DNA from: Astropecten irregularis
Taxonomy: Eukaryota > Echinodermata > Asteroidea > Paxillosida > Astropectinidae
Assembly: GCA_963971285.1 (NCBI GenBank)
Contig: OZ020255.1
Coordinates: 5,766,001-5,830,000, forward strand
Reading direction: 5' to 3'
DNA length: 64,000 nt
The notes under the pieces are model-generated. The model searched no databases. It was not told where the DNA came from and was given only the letters and a program-made list of their open reading frames with translations. Of the stretch, positions 20,764-33,034 are shown piece after piece. Every line of letters starts with the position of its first letter. The first letter of the stretch is position 1. The position numbers and the translations under genes were made by a program.

Positions 20764-21815
20764 ATGTACATGTACATTATGTACATAAATGTATGTCATC
20801 ATCCAGATACATGCTCAAGTCACAACTTCTTGTTGATCAATTGAAACTTGTGTGGCAACTACTTAACTGATCTATTTTTCCTGGTTTTGTCAAATGAAGC
20901 AATTAATCATGGCACATTCTAGTTTGTTTTTCTCTTTTTAATTCATTTAAATGTCTACCTCCAACTACTCTATCATGTATTACATACTTTCATTGCATCA
21001 TTCAGTTTCAAATTGCTGGGGTACGTAGACCTACACAAGTATATGTACCGAAGCTCTCATCACGGTCACCAACATTTGGTTTCGACTTGAGAGGCGTCTG
21101 GGTCTGGGATCTGGGCCTCTTTTGAGTATCCTGTTTCCTGTTTTGGACGTTTACTAACTGTACATTACCCAAATTTGTATCCTAGTGGAGACATGGCTTT
21201 GTTCTCGTGTACTTAAATGAACACTCTCCGAAGAGCAGTAACTAAAATTGCTTCTATTTTTTAACTTATATTTATAAGCCAGAGCCACACATTTATAGAG
21301 ATTGTCCCTAAGTTATACATACATGTATAATATTATATCTGTGCGATGGATAAACTGCCTTGAAATTTTCAACCCTGCATCAACCCCGAAATTTGTCTAG
21401 TGCGAAAACCCCTTGTGTACATGGAAAGGACTGAGCACTGTACAGTGCTTGCTGCCACACGTACAATACATGTATGCCCTGTACGCACTGGACTCTTTTT
21501 CCTGGGTGTTTCATCGAACCGATGGGTAAAAGAAAAATGGGCAAATATTACCTGTTATACCAGTGTCCGCACTTGGACTTTCAGCTCGGGTAACTAAACC
21601 GTGCACGCGCGAAAGAATTACCGAGCTGTCAATACTATTGTACATACATGTACATGTAGCTAGGCTCATGAGGGTACCAGACTCGCATTGTCCGCACTGG
21701 ACTTTTTGTCTCGGGAAAAGTGTCTCAGGAATTCTTCCTGGGCAGAAGTTGGCCAGTAGAAATACCAGCGAGGGTCGGGAAAAGTAACTGAGAGGAAGAC
21801 TTCCTGAGACATCCG
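20764..21815. other. no gene seen
   Basis: TCCGCACTGGACTTTTTGT-type segments recur around 21570-21720 and 21985, suggesting another dispersed repeat. Many CATGTAC motifs. Confidence 0.4.
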
Positions 21816-21970
21816 CATCATACTTTGGTAAGAAACCAAAACAGAAATGTTCACAGATTTACGGATAACTTACAGGGTATGAGGTTGGTGGTGGTAGAAA
21901 CATACCGTTAAAATCTTTCCGCTTGAAATGGTGTATTTATCCAGAAATGAGTCAATGACCGGAAATCTAA
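21816..21970 (-). mobile_element. family A MITE, half copy 7
   Basis: ATCATACTTTGGTAAGAAAC through GTGTATTTATCCAGAAATGA, then the match stops before the central palindrome. Confidence 0.8.
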
Positions 21971-22670
21971 CTTTTTGCCCCCAAAAAGTCCAGTGCGGAC
22001 AGGGCTTATGTGTTGCTCTTTACAGTCTCTCATTATTGTTATACTTTTCCTTAGCATTAGCAGTAGCAGCACTGATATTCAGAATCTACATAAATACCCT
22101 ATGATACACATACGTACTACAGGATACAGATTTCTGCAATCTGAACAGGGGCTTAATTGAAAAGTTCACTAACTATTGAGTTTGCATGGGAAGTATTAAT
22201 TAAATTATGCCCAATCTCGGCAAACCCTTTTGTTAGTCATGGAGCAATTTGGATAATGTGACACTTGATGCACCTGTTTGATTGTACTGTAAGTAACACA
22301 ATTTTTTTGCAGTGCATGCCCATTAAACAGCACTTAGTAAAACGTCAACCAGGTAGCATTTGCATACATGTACGTGCTCATACCCTGTACATGTGGCTGA
22401 ATACCGGTATACACTGTATGTACATGTACATGCATGACATGTATGACATTTGAAGCATGTGTAACATGTACTGAACATCTCAGCCTATACAGAACTTTTT
22501 ATCAACAATTTGAATCTTGAAGAACACAATATTTTATAACCTACTGTACATAACATGTACATTATAAAAATTACTAAGAAAGTATGTACATGTAACTATA
22601 CAGAAGGAACTAACATACACACACGTATGTGTATGTGCATGTACATGTACACATGTACATTGTATGACCC

Positions 22671-23016
22671 TAGTCTTGGTTCACGACTATGTTAAATATT
22701 ACTAGAACCGATCAAACGTACGTAAAAGCCTGAAACATAGTCTTGGGAATCCTGTACCTGGGCCATAAGTTGCGTGCGCACCTCGTTATGTAGCGCGCTA
22801 CATCGTCTCCATGACACACCTGCACTGGCCTACATGTGCGTGTATGTTAATAGGCTGCGCCTGATTCAAAAGTAACGCAAGTGCAGTGGGTTTTCACCCC
22901 GTTTTTGGGGGGAGATTTTACGGGATTCCCAAGACTATGTTTCAGAGAGGCCTTTAAGTACACGTGCGTGCGGGTAATCAGTTTGTATGTTCGAGTAATA
23001 GTCGTGAACCAAGACT
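22671..23016. mobile_element. nested inverted-repeat element
   Basis: Outer arms TAGTCTTGGTTCACGACTA and its complement at 22999-23016. Inner arms CTGAAACATAGTCTTGGGAA at 22730 with complement ending at 22945. Two arm pairs share the AGTCTTGG core. Confidence 0.75.
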
Positions 23017-23675
23017 TGTATGAGCATGAAACACAGCTTGTTAATAATGTACATAATGTATGCAATATTGCACTCAGTTTTAATCCTAGTTACATGCATT
23101 GTGTACAGAGTACATGTATTACAACCTAAAGCATGCAAGAATTTACTGCAAACACCTGTACACTGTACAAACCAGGGATAGTACTGTTTACATGTATGCA
23201 ACTGGTAAAGAATTGGGCTGTTTGAGTGCAAAGTCTACAAGTCATATTACAGTGAAACTATCAGATGAATTTACACACACCTATGGGCCACTAAATAGGT
23301 ACAAAGGGCGTAGCAATTGTTAGAACTTTGCATGATGGCATCTTCAGTACAGAGTGAACAAACATTAAAACTAGCTTGTTCAATAAATGACAGATATTGC
23401 TTGCATTAAGGCAAGTCAATGTGGACACACGTATAAACACATGCAAATTTACAAACTATGTAAATTGTATGTTACAAAATATGTTAACTTATAAATGTTC
23501 ACGGACAAACAAAGTTTTTTACGAGACAACACGGATGTGTCCTCAGTCATTTTTTTTTTTTTTTTGAATCGTCAAAAATAAACATATAATTTCCCATGCA
23601 GGCAATTTAATTTGAAAATGGCTTCAGTTTTTCTCCAAAAGTTTCCTTTTTGAAATTCCTTTGGTGAAATTAATC
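23017..23675. other. no gene seen
   Basis: AT-rich, with a poly-T run at 23550-23566 and short frames only. Confidence 0.4.
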
Positions 23676-24042
23676 TTAAAGGTAATTTATCATACTTTGG
23701 TTTTTGTCACAGAAATGCAGGTTCTTGGGTAAAAATACCAAGTTAGATACAGTAACAGTCATCTGTGAAAATTTCAGTCCAATACGGTGCCCACTTTTTG
23801 AGAAAACAGTGAAAAACAGCCACGGTATTTCTTAAGTCTTATCTCTTTTATTTTTGATCTCTAAAAGATCAAAAATAATTTTTGTCAGTGGTTGTACTCT
23901 TTTCTTGATAAATACAGCATTTCAGGCAGAATAATTTTAACAGTATGTTTCTACCATCACCATCTTTATACCCTGTAAGTTATAGATGAATCTGTGAACA
24001 TTTCTGTTTTGGTATGTTACCAAAGTATGATACAACCTTCAA
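23676..24042 (+). mobile_element. family A TTAA MITE, copy 8
   Basis: TTAAAGGTAATTTATCATAC to AAGTATGATACAACCTTCAA; both ends slightly mutated. Confidence 0.9.
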
Positions 24043-24146
24043 TTAGTGTACATTTATTACATTTTTCATTACGTTTTCAGAGAAAGGCTATCAGCTGGTA
24101 CATTCTTAAAATCTTATTAAAAATCTGGCATACTATATGTGACCAT

Positions 24147-24495
24147 TTAAAGGTACAGTACAGGATTGGTTACATACCACGACAGAAATGTTTACAGATT
24201 TACATGAAGATGGTCACATGCTGAGCAGCTGGTAAAAACGCACCACTAAAATATTTCTCCCTGAAATTTTAATAAGTAAAACAAAGATCGAAAACAGTTT
24301 TGATCTCTGGGTAAGATCAAAACCATTCTTCATGTTTTTTACAAAAAATTGAGCCGGGTTTTCGATATTTTCTCATGACTCAGATGTCCAATTGAGCTCA
24401 AATTTTCACAGGTTTATCATTTCATGTACATGTTACATCAGACAAAGTGTGAGTGCTGTTCTGTGACCTTTACCAATCATGTATTATACCTTTAA
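24147..24495 (-). mobile_element. family B TTAA element, copy 1
   Basis: TTAAAGGTACAGTACAGGAT to CATGTATTATACCTTTAA. One arm (GACAGAAATGTTTACAGATT, GAAGATGG) is that of family A; the other (CTGTGACCTTTACCAATC) is specific to B. Confidence 0.85.
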
Positions 24496-25243
24496 AAGTT
24501 AATACGCCCAGCATCTTCTGTACACATTGGCAACACAGCAACTGCTCCAATGTACTGTACTGTACAGTACAGTATGTATTATTATTAAAGGTGCAACAAC
24601 AAATGGACACTAAACCAAATGACCTCAGTCAAAGGACCAGACCAGACAAGGAAGCATGAAGCCCACTGGTTTATTGAATGGATGAAATGATGTGAACAAT
24701 AGACATACTACTTCCATGAATCACAATCCTGCTATGAATAAGTACAAGTACAGATACCATAAAGTACAGTTACATGTACATGTAGGAACAGAACAAGTCA
24801 TCTGTGTGTGTGAACTGTGAATCTGTACATTAGGTTTTTCAGTAGCCAGGATGTAAAGATCAATTTGCCAAATGGAAGCAGATCTATGCAAAAATCTGAC
24901 AAGTGGCAGATTTTGACTTTCATTGGTAAACCTTTAAAACCCAACTGAAAACCCAAATTGGAATTTTTGGTAAAGTTCGTAGGATTGTTGCTTCCAATAG
25001 ATGTAACGAATGCAAATATGATGAGAATTACTCTCCAAACGGAAGTTTTGCTGCAGAATAGAATTTAATTACTTTTGAAAGCTTTGACAAGTGTCCGGAC
25101 TGGATTTTTTGCCTTTTATTTGGGTGTGGGAGGGGGGTAGAGGAATGTGTCACTTTTCTACAGTGTAGTTCACGTTCATGGTACATACACGTGTATGCTA
25201 CATGCTTGAGTAACCCACAGCGCAGGGTCACCATTGATGCTAC
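24496..25243. other. no gene seen
   Basis: Short GTACTGTACTGTACAGTAC palindrome near 24555; no coding signal. Confidence 0.4.
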
Positions 25244-25605
25244 TTGTGAAAATCAAAACAGACAGAGCTCTGCCTTCTTGCTCGATGAAGACGTTTCCTT
25301 CACGACTTCATCACCAGAACTGCGACAGATAAAGCTTTCATGTCGCCCGACACCGTTTTCAGCTAGAGCTTGCTTGCTTACGTGTACGAACGACGTGACA
25401 GGCCAATATGTGCATTGCCAGACAAGCCAGCACGCTCTGAAAGTCCAGCTAGCTTGTAGTTAACCCGGGGCAGTGTTGGCCTGGGTTTAAATTAAAAAAA
25501 CTACGGGTTAACAGAATAAGTGGGAACAGAACTCAGGGTTAATGAACCCTGGGGTAAGACAAGTTTAACCCGGGGCAGCAAATCTCGGGGTGAAGCAATT
25601 TGAAG
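25244..25605 (+). repeat. dispersed repeat M, copy 1
   Basis: GACGTTTCCTT, CATGTCGCCCGACACCG, AACTCAGGGTTAATGAACCC and CAGCAAATCTCGGGGT match copy 2 in order. A foldback of AAAAGGG-type ends follows to about 25675. Confidence 0.75.
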
Positions 25606-25904
25606 TGTGAAAAGGGTTAAGAGGGCCAAGAATTCGGCTAAATACCCTTTTCACACTACAAAATCTCAGGGTTAAAGACAAATCTTAACCCCGAGATACC
25701 TGTTTAAGTGGCTGCTAAGGTGCATTCACACAAAGCTTTTTCCACCCAGGGTTAAGGAAAAAGAAATGGCCGTTACCCTGGGGTATGTAAACTTTGCTCA
25801 CAACCAGGGTTAAGGATGACAATCTCAGGATTAACAGTCTCACCCCGTGGTTAGTACTGTAGTATGAAGCCAAGCAGGGTTTACCATCCTGTAGACTATC
25901 TTCA

Positions 25905-26110
25905 TGAATATTAAATGATTTTGGTCGGGAAATAGATAATATGCAAATTAGGCTTGCCCTTCACCGACGTGGATGAGCACTCTATACTCAGTGCTTGTGA
26001 GAGCACGTGAAAATATCACATGCTGGCTCAGGTGGGATTCGAACCCACGACCTCCTGCTTACTAGTGCAGATGCCTTACCTGCTAGGGCACCGAGCTAGC
26101 TGGGGTCTGC
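25905..26110 (-). repeat. tRNA-derived SINE-like repeat (family H), copy 1
   Basis: Minus-strand tRNA-like part with A-box-like GCTCGGTGCCCTAGCAGG and B box GGGTTCGAATCCCACC. The AATTTGCATA / GCCTAATTTGC body is shared with copies at 38.2 and 46.8 kb. Confidence 0.75.
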
Positions 26111-26261
26111 AGGGTGAATCGAATCCAATACCGCTGCGGGTACCGCAGTAAATCAAGAATATATGACTCAAGACGCAGTACATAGACTATCTTGGGGTCA
26201 TGGCAGACAACATGTCACAAAATAAATATGAAATCAGATTTTACACAGAGAAATCTCATCC

Positions 26262-26580
26262 CTGTGAACATCAAGACAGACAGCAATTCCAAAGACGTTT
26301 CCTTTGCTACATTTTGTATCAAAAAATTGCGACCTACATCGCTTCCATGTCACCCGGCACCATTTTGAGCTACATGTACATGTATGATGTGACTGGCCGA
26401 TAGCCAATGGCATTGTGGAACCTTCCAGTTGGGCAACACTGCCCTGTGTTTATAATAACTCCGGGTTAACGAAACAAGTGGGAAAGGAACTCAGGGTTAA
26501 TGAACCCCAGGGTAAGACAAGTTTAAAACCAGGGCAGCAAATCTCGGGGTTAAGCAATTTGTAGTGTGAAAAGGGCATTA
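26262..26580 (+). repeat. dispersed repeat M, copy 2
   Basis: Same order of blocks as copy 1; ends TTTGTAGTGTGAAAAGGG. Confidence 0.75.
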
Positions 26581-26585
26581 GACTC

Positions 26586-26640
26586 AGATAAGGAATCCTA
26601 TAGCCCCTTGGACTCCAAGGGGCTATAGGATTCCTTATCT
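26586..26640. repeat. perfect 27-bp hairpin with 1-nt loop
   Basis: AGATAAGGAATCCTATAGCC and on to CCTTGGA, then one C, then its exact complement. A cloned transcript of this would be a simple stem, but no RNA gene family is recognised. Confidence 0.95.
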
Positions 26641-27281
26641 CCAAGGCTTGGAGTTTCCAAAATCATTCTGCAAACAGCCTGAACTTTGCTGGTCGTGTAC
26701 ACAGTTGTATGTCAATCCAATCCAAGTCCTGGATCTTGGACCTTGACACAGCTGAGTGAATCAGCCTTTGACCTTTGTCACTTTATATCAGCCACACAGT
26801 ATGCTTAAGAAGACCTGTGATATTTTAACAGAATATTGACTACTCGCACAGTGACAAATGCATAGAACACAACAGGGATCAAAACCATAATCCTAATATT
26901 TTAAAGCCAGAATGAGTAAGACTTACGGAGACACCATAACACTCTTTTTGGAAGGTACAGTATGTGGTCCTGAAAAAGACACATGAGAGGACCACACACC
27001 TTCCAAAATGAGTGTCTACACAAGAATACTCATTCTAGTCTCTCCACCATGCAAAACTTCAAATCCCATTTTAAAGCCAATTCGGAATCTCACTTGCACA
27101 AACTTGATGGGAATACAGTCAGGGGTCATTAAAGATTTAACCATGGAGGTAGGAAAACAATTTTAATGTTTACATTTGTGAGCCATTGCATGATTGTGTA
27201 TCTCAAGGCATAGGTCGCTAAGGTCAAGTGATGCATATGCAGTTTAAAACCTGAAGTGGCTTAGTTATCTAGGGTTTTACT
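26641..27281. other. no gene seen; one long inverted repeat
   Basis: TTTGGAAGGTACAGTATGTGG with GTCCTG near 26948 is mirrored by CCACACACCTTCCAAA near 26990, and GAGTAAGAC..ACACTC by GAGTGTCTACAC..ACTC. Confidence 0.45.
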
Positions 27282-27385
27282 AGGGCCTGTTTGTTTCGCC
27301 GCAGATCTTGGTTGCCATATTTGATCTTACAAATCCACGTCCCATGCAGGATATGCTAAAATGGGTTCCGGAGCAGCTTTTGTGC
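27282..27385. repeat. dispersed repeat L, copy 2
   Basis: GGGCCTGTTTGTTT and GCTAAAATGGGTTCCGGA match 1168-1265. Confidence 0.65.
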
Positions 27386-27822
27386 ACATAGTTAGTAGAA
27401 GACTGGTTCTCTTACCAACCTCCTTGTTTTGTGATAGCCTAACGTTAAATGTAGAAGACAGGCAGTGTTTCAGTCCAATTAACATGTCAAACAGCTACAA
27501 CTACTGACGCTGTACACAATCCTTTTGAGGAAAGGCTTTCTCTTTCACCATTCACCCGAACCCTCTGCACCAACTGCACAAAATAAGAGCTGCTTACTGC
27601 ACATTACCAGTGCCTCCAGACACATGCCAGAGGGGGACTGGATAATAAACCATGAATTACCACGTTACACGTAAACCACACCACAGCAGTGTATACTATT
27701 GCACACTTAGGCCTACCACAGGTGGAAAACTACTCGTGGAGACTGGTAATGTGTGGTAAGCAGCTCTTGTCTTGTGGAGTAGGTGCAGAGGACTTGACTA
27801 ACGCGTAACGTTCTAAGAGTTA

Positions 27823-27983
27823 CAGGGCTGGAAATAAGGTTTGGTGAGGGCAAGGCCAATTTTCCATTGCAAGGGGCACTTCCAAATTGGAAAATCATAA
27901 TGTCTATGGAAACATTTGAAGGGGCACCAAGGCCAAGAACCAGGGCAACGAAGGCCATGGCCTCCGTTTATTTCCAGGCTTGG
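27823..27983 (-). mobile_element. family K element, copy 2
   Basis: Reverse complement of 10685-10851 with few changes; AGGGCTGGAAATAAGG at one end, TTATTTCCAGGCTT at the other. Confidence 0.8.
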
Positions 27984-29329
27984 AGTTAAGTTTCTTTCTA
28001 ATTAAAACACACAAATAAAACACGACAACACAAAACGGCGCTTCACCATGATATTGACTGCGAATTATATTCAAGATAAACGTGCAACAAAATAACTATG
28101 ATTCAATTAGATTTTTTAATTAAACTTAAAAAAACATGTTTAGCATGCACTAAGGTTAGGTAGGCCATGGGTACAGGCCCATGACCTTGAAAGGGTCACA
28201 GCGAAAGAGAGGCGGTCACTTTTTAATATTTCGTCGACACCGCAAAACACAAAAACCAAAAAAACTCACCCGTATTTGATCAGGTCCCGGATATAAACGT
28301 GCTTTAAAATCTACTTTCCCGGTCGTATATTTGTCTCCGACATTTCGGGCATTTTCAGGCAATCATGGGTAGGACACAAGTTGAATTTTTGACATGGAGT
28401 GAGTTATCCACCTCTGTCCAAGTTTGAACCCGGAAATCGTCTGCCAGATCACGCATTGGTATTTGCACGCAAACTGGCTCAATGCGTTTGTACGTGTGCG
28501 TATACTGTACACGATGTGCATACACAGTGCATGCAACGTATTATCTTCCGTACTTCGTGAACTTCCTCATTCAAAATGGCCGTCGAGTGCCGAGAGGGGT
28601 ACCAACAATTGATCAATTAGCGACACCCTGTTAGTATCCAGTCTCTGGTCTATAATCCATGGGTTACAGGGAGAAATCAATCCCACAAATCTTAGCGCCG
28701 ACTAAAGTTTGTCCACAAAACATGCAAAAAAGTTTATGATTGTCGAAACTTCAGAGAAATAAGTATACATTCGAAGACAATAACAGCTGTCCAGAGTTAA
28801 AATTGATAGCAAGACCGGAAAATGGCAATGTTTTGAGTCACGTTTTCTTTGCTACTCTTTAATTTACAGTGAAATAAAAGTTTACAAAGCCTATAGCGCC
28901 TCTACGTTACAAAATGACAGAGGGCGCTATACCAAAATATTAAGCGAGCATCAAAACCGTACAGATAACATAATGCACACTCCCATTGACCTTAGTGTAA
29001 AAACCTTCAACTTTAAAGTTAAAAGAACCTCATTCAAAAGTCCATCAGTGTTCGGTGCAATCTGCAAATTGTAGTTTGAACCTTCATCTAACTACTTCTT
29101 TTCAATTTTTGGTGGGTCAACCGCTGAAATATTTTGCTATAGTTGCATGCCCAAGAAAAAAAAGGGCCCCATTTAAAGCAAAGATTTCTCAAGTCCCCAC
29201 ATTCGATGAACGCACTGAATAATTTGTCATTATCATACAATTATATTCATTGCATGACCCCCCCCCCAAAAAAAATGCAAATTTAAGGAATTATAAATAC
29301 ATGTAATAATCAATTATTATGCGCGACAT
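27984..29329. other. no gene seen
   Basis: Short inverted and A/C-homopolymer tracts (nine C then eight A near 29262-29278). No coding exon recognised. Confidence 0.4.
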
Positions 29330-29668
29330 ATCCACCCAGAGGATGCTCAAGGCGCTTACCATAATTATTATTATCCCTGGTCATCAGGCTCCACTAACAT
29401 TCCTGAAACAATCTCAACTCCCTGGGGAGTATACAGCCCCGGCTACTGTAAAGCGCACGTAGGCTAATTAAGCACACAAAGCCATCTCTACCCGGCCTCA
29501 CAGGTACCCATTTACACCTGGGTGAAGAGAAGCGACACGCCACAAAGCGTCTTGCCTAAGGACGCAAGCACTACTAGCCTATGGCTGGATCATCGAACCC
29601 ACAATCTGTAGATTGACCACAGGATCTTGAGTCCGACACGCCAGACCACTAGGCCACAGAACCTCGTT
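29330..29668 (-). repeat. tRNA-derived SINE (family G), copy 1
   Basis: Minus strand: GTGGCCTAGTGGTCTGGCG (A box), GTGGGTTCGATGATCC (decayed B box), then a body with CACCCAGGTGTAAATGGG and GACCAGGGATAATAAT. Confidence 0.82.
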
Positions 29669-30639
29669 ATTGATAGTATAATGATGATAATAAGCTCGGC
29701 GCATTGATTTTGGAGCTATTTTAATTAGTTTGGGGCACCTCAGACTGCTCAGAAGCCGAGTGTATGTGCTTTCCATATCAACATTTCACAATGATTAGGG
29801 CAACTAGCAAAAAAGAAAAGACAGAGCAGCTGACTCGCCACAAATTGAAAAGAATTAGGTAGACGAGGTTTCAAACTACCATTTGCATTGTTGCACCAAA
29901 AACTTAGAGACTCCTGGATGAGTTTTTTAGAACTATGATGTTGAGGAGTTGCCAATGTCAATGGGAATTTATTTAGTTTGGTCCACCCGTAAGGATGCAG
30001 ACCACGAAATAGGCTCAAATCGGTCTGCGGAGATACCCTCAAAATTGTTTTCTCTAAAAGCGTCTGGTGAGCCCTACGTGGGAACTCTTGTAGACAAAAT
30101 GGATGGAACCCGATCACCAGAGTTTGGACTTTCACCTTTGAGCTGTTGGATGAAATCAGGCCCTAAATTCCCTCTATTTTTGCCCTGTAGTGGAGAGGTA
30201 CTATCTTTAGTCTGGCACCGATCAATTCTGCCGTTTGGGGGTATTTTTCTTTGAATTGACTTTGAAGTAAAACGTCATTGGTTAACCTATAAAAAAAAAA
30301 TGAAAAGAAAATGAACATTTACGATTTCAGCTTTATTTTGCCGTATTGGTCGATTGCCTCATAAATTTGTTGGCATTTCCTTTTTAATTGGTCATTTTGC
30401 GTGTACCCGTAATGACATGGCTCCTGTATCAAGGGCGCCCTCTCTTGAGCCTCGAAATATCTCCGCCCCACCCCAAACGGTCTACGAAGAAGAGAAAATG
30501 CAACTGAAAAAAAAAATTTATGCTGAATAATACTGGATCTTTTCATTTATTACGCGCCGATTACATGAACAACGTATTGTATAGGTTACAAATGCATGCT
30601 TTTCTTCTTCTAATAAGACATAACAGAAGCGAATGTTAG
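29669..30639. other. no gene seen
   Basis: A 128-residue minus frame (29749-30135) overlaps a 101-residue plus frame; neither shows a known domain. Confidence 0.4.
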
Positions 30640-30998
30640 ATAATAATAATAATTCGGAATTTATTCCGCGCACACATCTGTCCAAGACACTCGTGGCGCA
30701 CATATTATTATCCCTGGTCATTGGGCCATAATTTACATTCCTGAAACCATCTCAACTCCCTGGATACATCCCCGGCTACTTTAAAGTGCACAGAGGCTAG
30801 TCAAACCACAAAGCCATCTCTACCCTCGCAGGTACCCATTTACACCTGGATGAAGAGGAGCAATATGTTATAAAGCGTCTTGCCCAAGGACACAAGCACC
30901 ATGGCATTAAACCATGGCTGGATTTGAACCCACGATCTGTATAGATTGACAACAAGACTTCGGAGTTCGACACGCCAGACCACTGGCCCACAGCACTC
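30640..30998 (-). repeat. tRNA-derived SINE (family G), copy 2
   Basis: Minus strand: GGCCAGTGGTCTGGCGTG, GTGGGTTCAAATCCAGCC, and the same body. The AATAATAATAATT tail follows. Confidence 0.85.
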
Positions 30999-31049
30999 CA
31001 CAAAGAAGAAGAGATAGATAGATAGATATAGAAGAAGGGTCTAGTCTAC

Positions 31050-31160
31050 TCCACCACGGTGGCTCTTGTAGGCCCCCCTCTCCAAAACAATTCATGGTTC
31101 TTCTAGCCCCCCCCAAAAAAAAACAACAAAAAATGGCTCTAGAACTGCCGGCTGCGCCTG
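31050..31160 (-). mobile_element. degenerate relative of the 57.4-kb hAT-like element
   Basis: On the minus strand: CAGGCGCAGCC, AGTTCTAGAGCC, and GGGGGGGGCTAGAAGAACC, matching the left half of 57438-57743. Confidence 0.6.
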
Positions 31161-31550
31161 ACGCAAAGACATTCCGAGTAGCGGGGCGCCTAGCTTCCAA
31201 TCGAGGGTTAGTCAAGTCCTCCAACGAGTGACCAGACCGGGATGGACTCTGATCGAGTGGACTCGAGATATCTATTGGTCCGGTTTGAGCCCCCACACTC
31301 TAGTATCTCCTCTTCAACTCTTCCGATCGACGGAAAAGCATTATTTGCGCACATCCTTCGCAAACTCCATCCCTTATCGGCCGCGAGCTCTGTCATTATA
31401 GTGGTCAAGTCTGACGGTCAGTTATTGCAGGTGGTGTGATTGATGACCTGTGGTGTGGACATTGGCCGCCGGATGCTTCTTTTTGGCGAGGTCGTAACGA
31501 ACTGATATGATCGCATTACACTCCACAGGGCAGAGTACAGAACAGGAAAA

Positions 31551-31794
31551 GGGCGTTTACGAAATGAAGGCTCAGGCTCAGGCTCCAGCTCTGACATCCA
31601 TAATTATGCTGAACTTAAAAGTTGTGGTGTTTCATTGAAGCTGACGCTCTGTCTTCCTTTTCAAACCAGAGAATCTACTTCGGAACCGCAGACAAAAGCC
31701 TATATTTTGATACCCGTTATTTTAAAATGGATTCACGAAATAGAGCCGGAGTCTGAAAGGGAGCCTAGGCTGAGCCTCCGTTTCGAAAACGCCC
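31551..31794 (+). mobile_element. family E element, copy 2
   Basis: GGGCGTTTACGAAATGAAGG to CCTCCGTTTCGAAAACGCCC; well-kept terminal inverted repeat and GGTGTTTCATTGAAGCTG interior. Confidence 0.88.
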
Positions 31795-33034
31795 TACGTC
31801 TCAGTTTTATCTGTTAAAATCTCGCCTTATCTTTACCATCCATTTTTTATTTGCTGATATTCGATTACTTGATGTCTTCTACCCCCAGAGCTGCTTTTTG
31901 GCATGATGACGTATTGAGAATTGGCCAATCAGACGAATGACGGTGCCGGCAAAATTATAAACATCTTTTATGAAAAGCACTTCTTGAGCGCTGCGTGGAA
32001 CGTCTTGTGCAGAAGAAAAGGTGATGCTATGTCTCAAGAGTTAGGTCTGTCGTCTGTGAGCCTTTGGATGAAATCAGACGTAAGGTCACTCCATTTTGTC
32101 ATTGTTGGATGCGTGACGTTTGTTAAGCCCGTTTCCTCCTGAAGGAAATTGGTGAACCTATTAAGAAATGAAAAAGAAAGCTCCAGCTTTAGCTTGATGA
32201 TAGCTCGATTGCCTTAGACCGTTGTAGGTTTTTGAAATTAAATTTTGAAGTTGGTTATTTTGAATTGATTATTTACTGGCCTCCTTGCAGGACTTATCCT
32301 AGCCCCACCCATAGGGCTGTAGTTGGCTCTCTTTTAAAATCTATCTCTCTCTGGTCGCCATTCACAGCCTATACTTCAAGACATGACTTAAACGCGCGAG
32401 ATCCAATGAGCAGAATTGTCACCAACTTTCGATTTCAATATCTTCTCAAATCAAGAAGACTGGACAATTTCACTTACCGGTATACTTTTTTTTCACACCA
32501 GCCCCTTAAAGTTTTCCAAAACCGTACAATTTCCCGTGTATTTCACCGTAAAAATCCCAGGTTGTGGAATTGATATGCAGACAGTGGACGTGAATGGCGA
32601 CCAGAGATGGGCATATTTTAAAAGAGAGCCTAAAATAGACTTCGGTGGGGCTAGACTTATCCTTTTTGAAACGATGCGTTTTGCCTACACAAAGCATATC
32701 GTTTGCATTTCTACAGCTTACTAAACATTCGTAACTACATGTATTATTTGCCAATGGGGAAAACAGTGTGTGACTTCGATAGGCTGATGAAACTACATAA
32801 GCCTACATTACATGTTCCACAAACTCATAACAAGCAGTAAAAAAGTCCGTAAACATCTTAATGACGCCCTCATGTTCAAAAGGGCGTGGTATAATGCATG
32901 AGATGTGAAGTGGAAGGCTATTTATTCTCCTCAGTACATAGAATCATTCATCACTGTCAGTTGGCAATGAGGAAACAATGCTGATCATATGAATCAGCAT
33001 GTTCATCTCTGTTTTATCAGACGTTTGTGCATCT
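31795..33034. other. no gene seen
   Basis: Frames of 100-113 residues at 32232-32724 overlap in different frames and have no domain or clear splice sites. Confidence 0.4.

Noticed and set aside
25905-26110. CRISPR-like or phage-type system
   Set aside because: No spaced direct repeats with unique spacers anywhere; the genome is animal, and repeats here are SINE and MITE copies.
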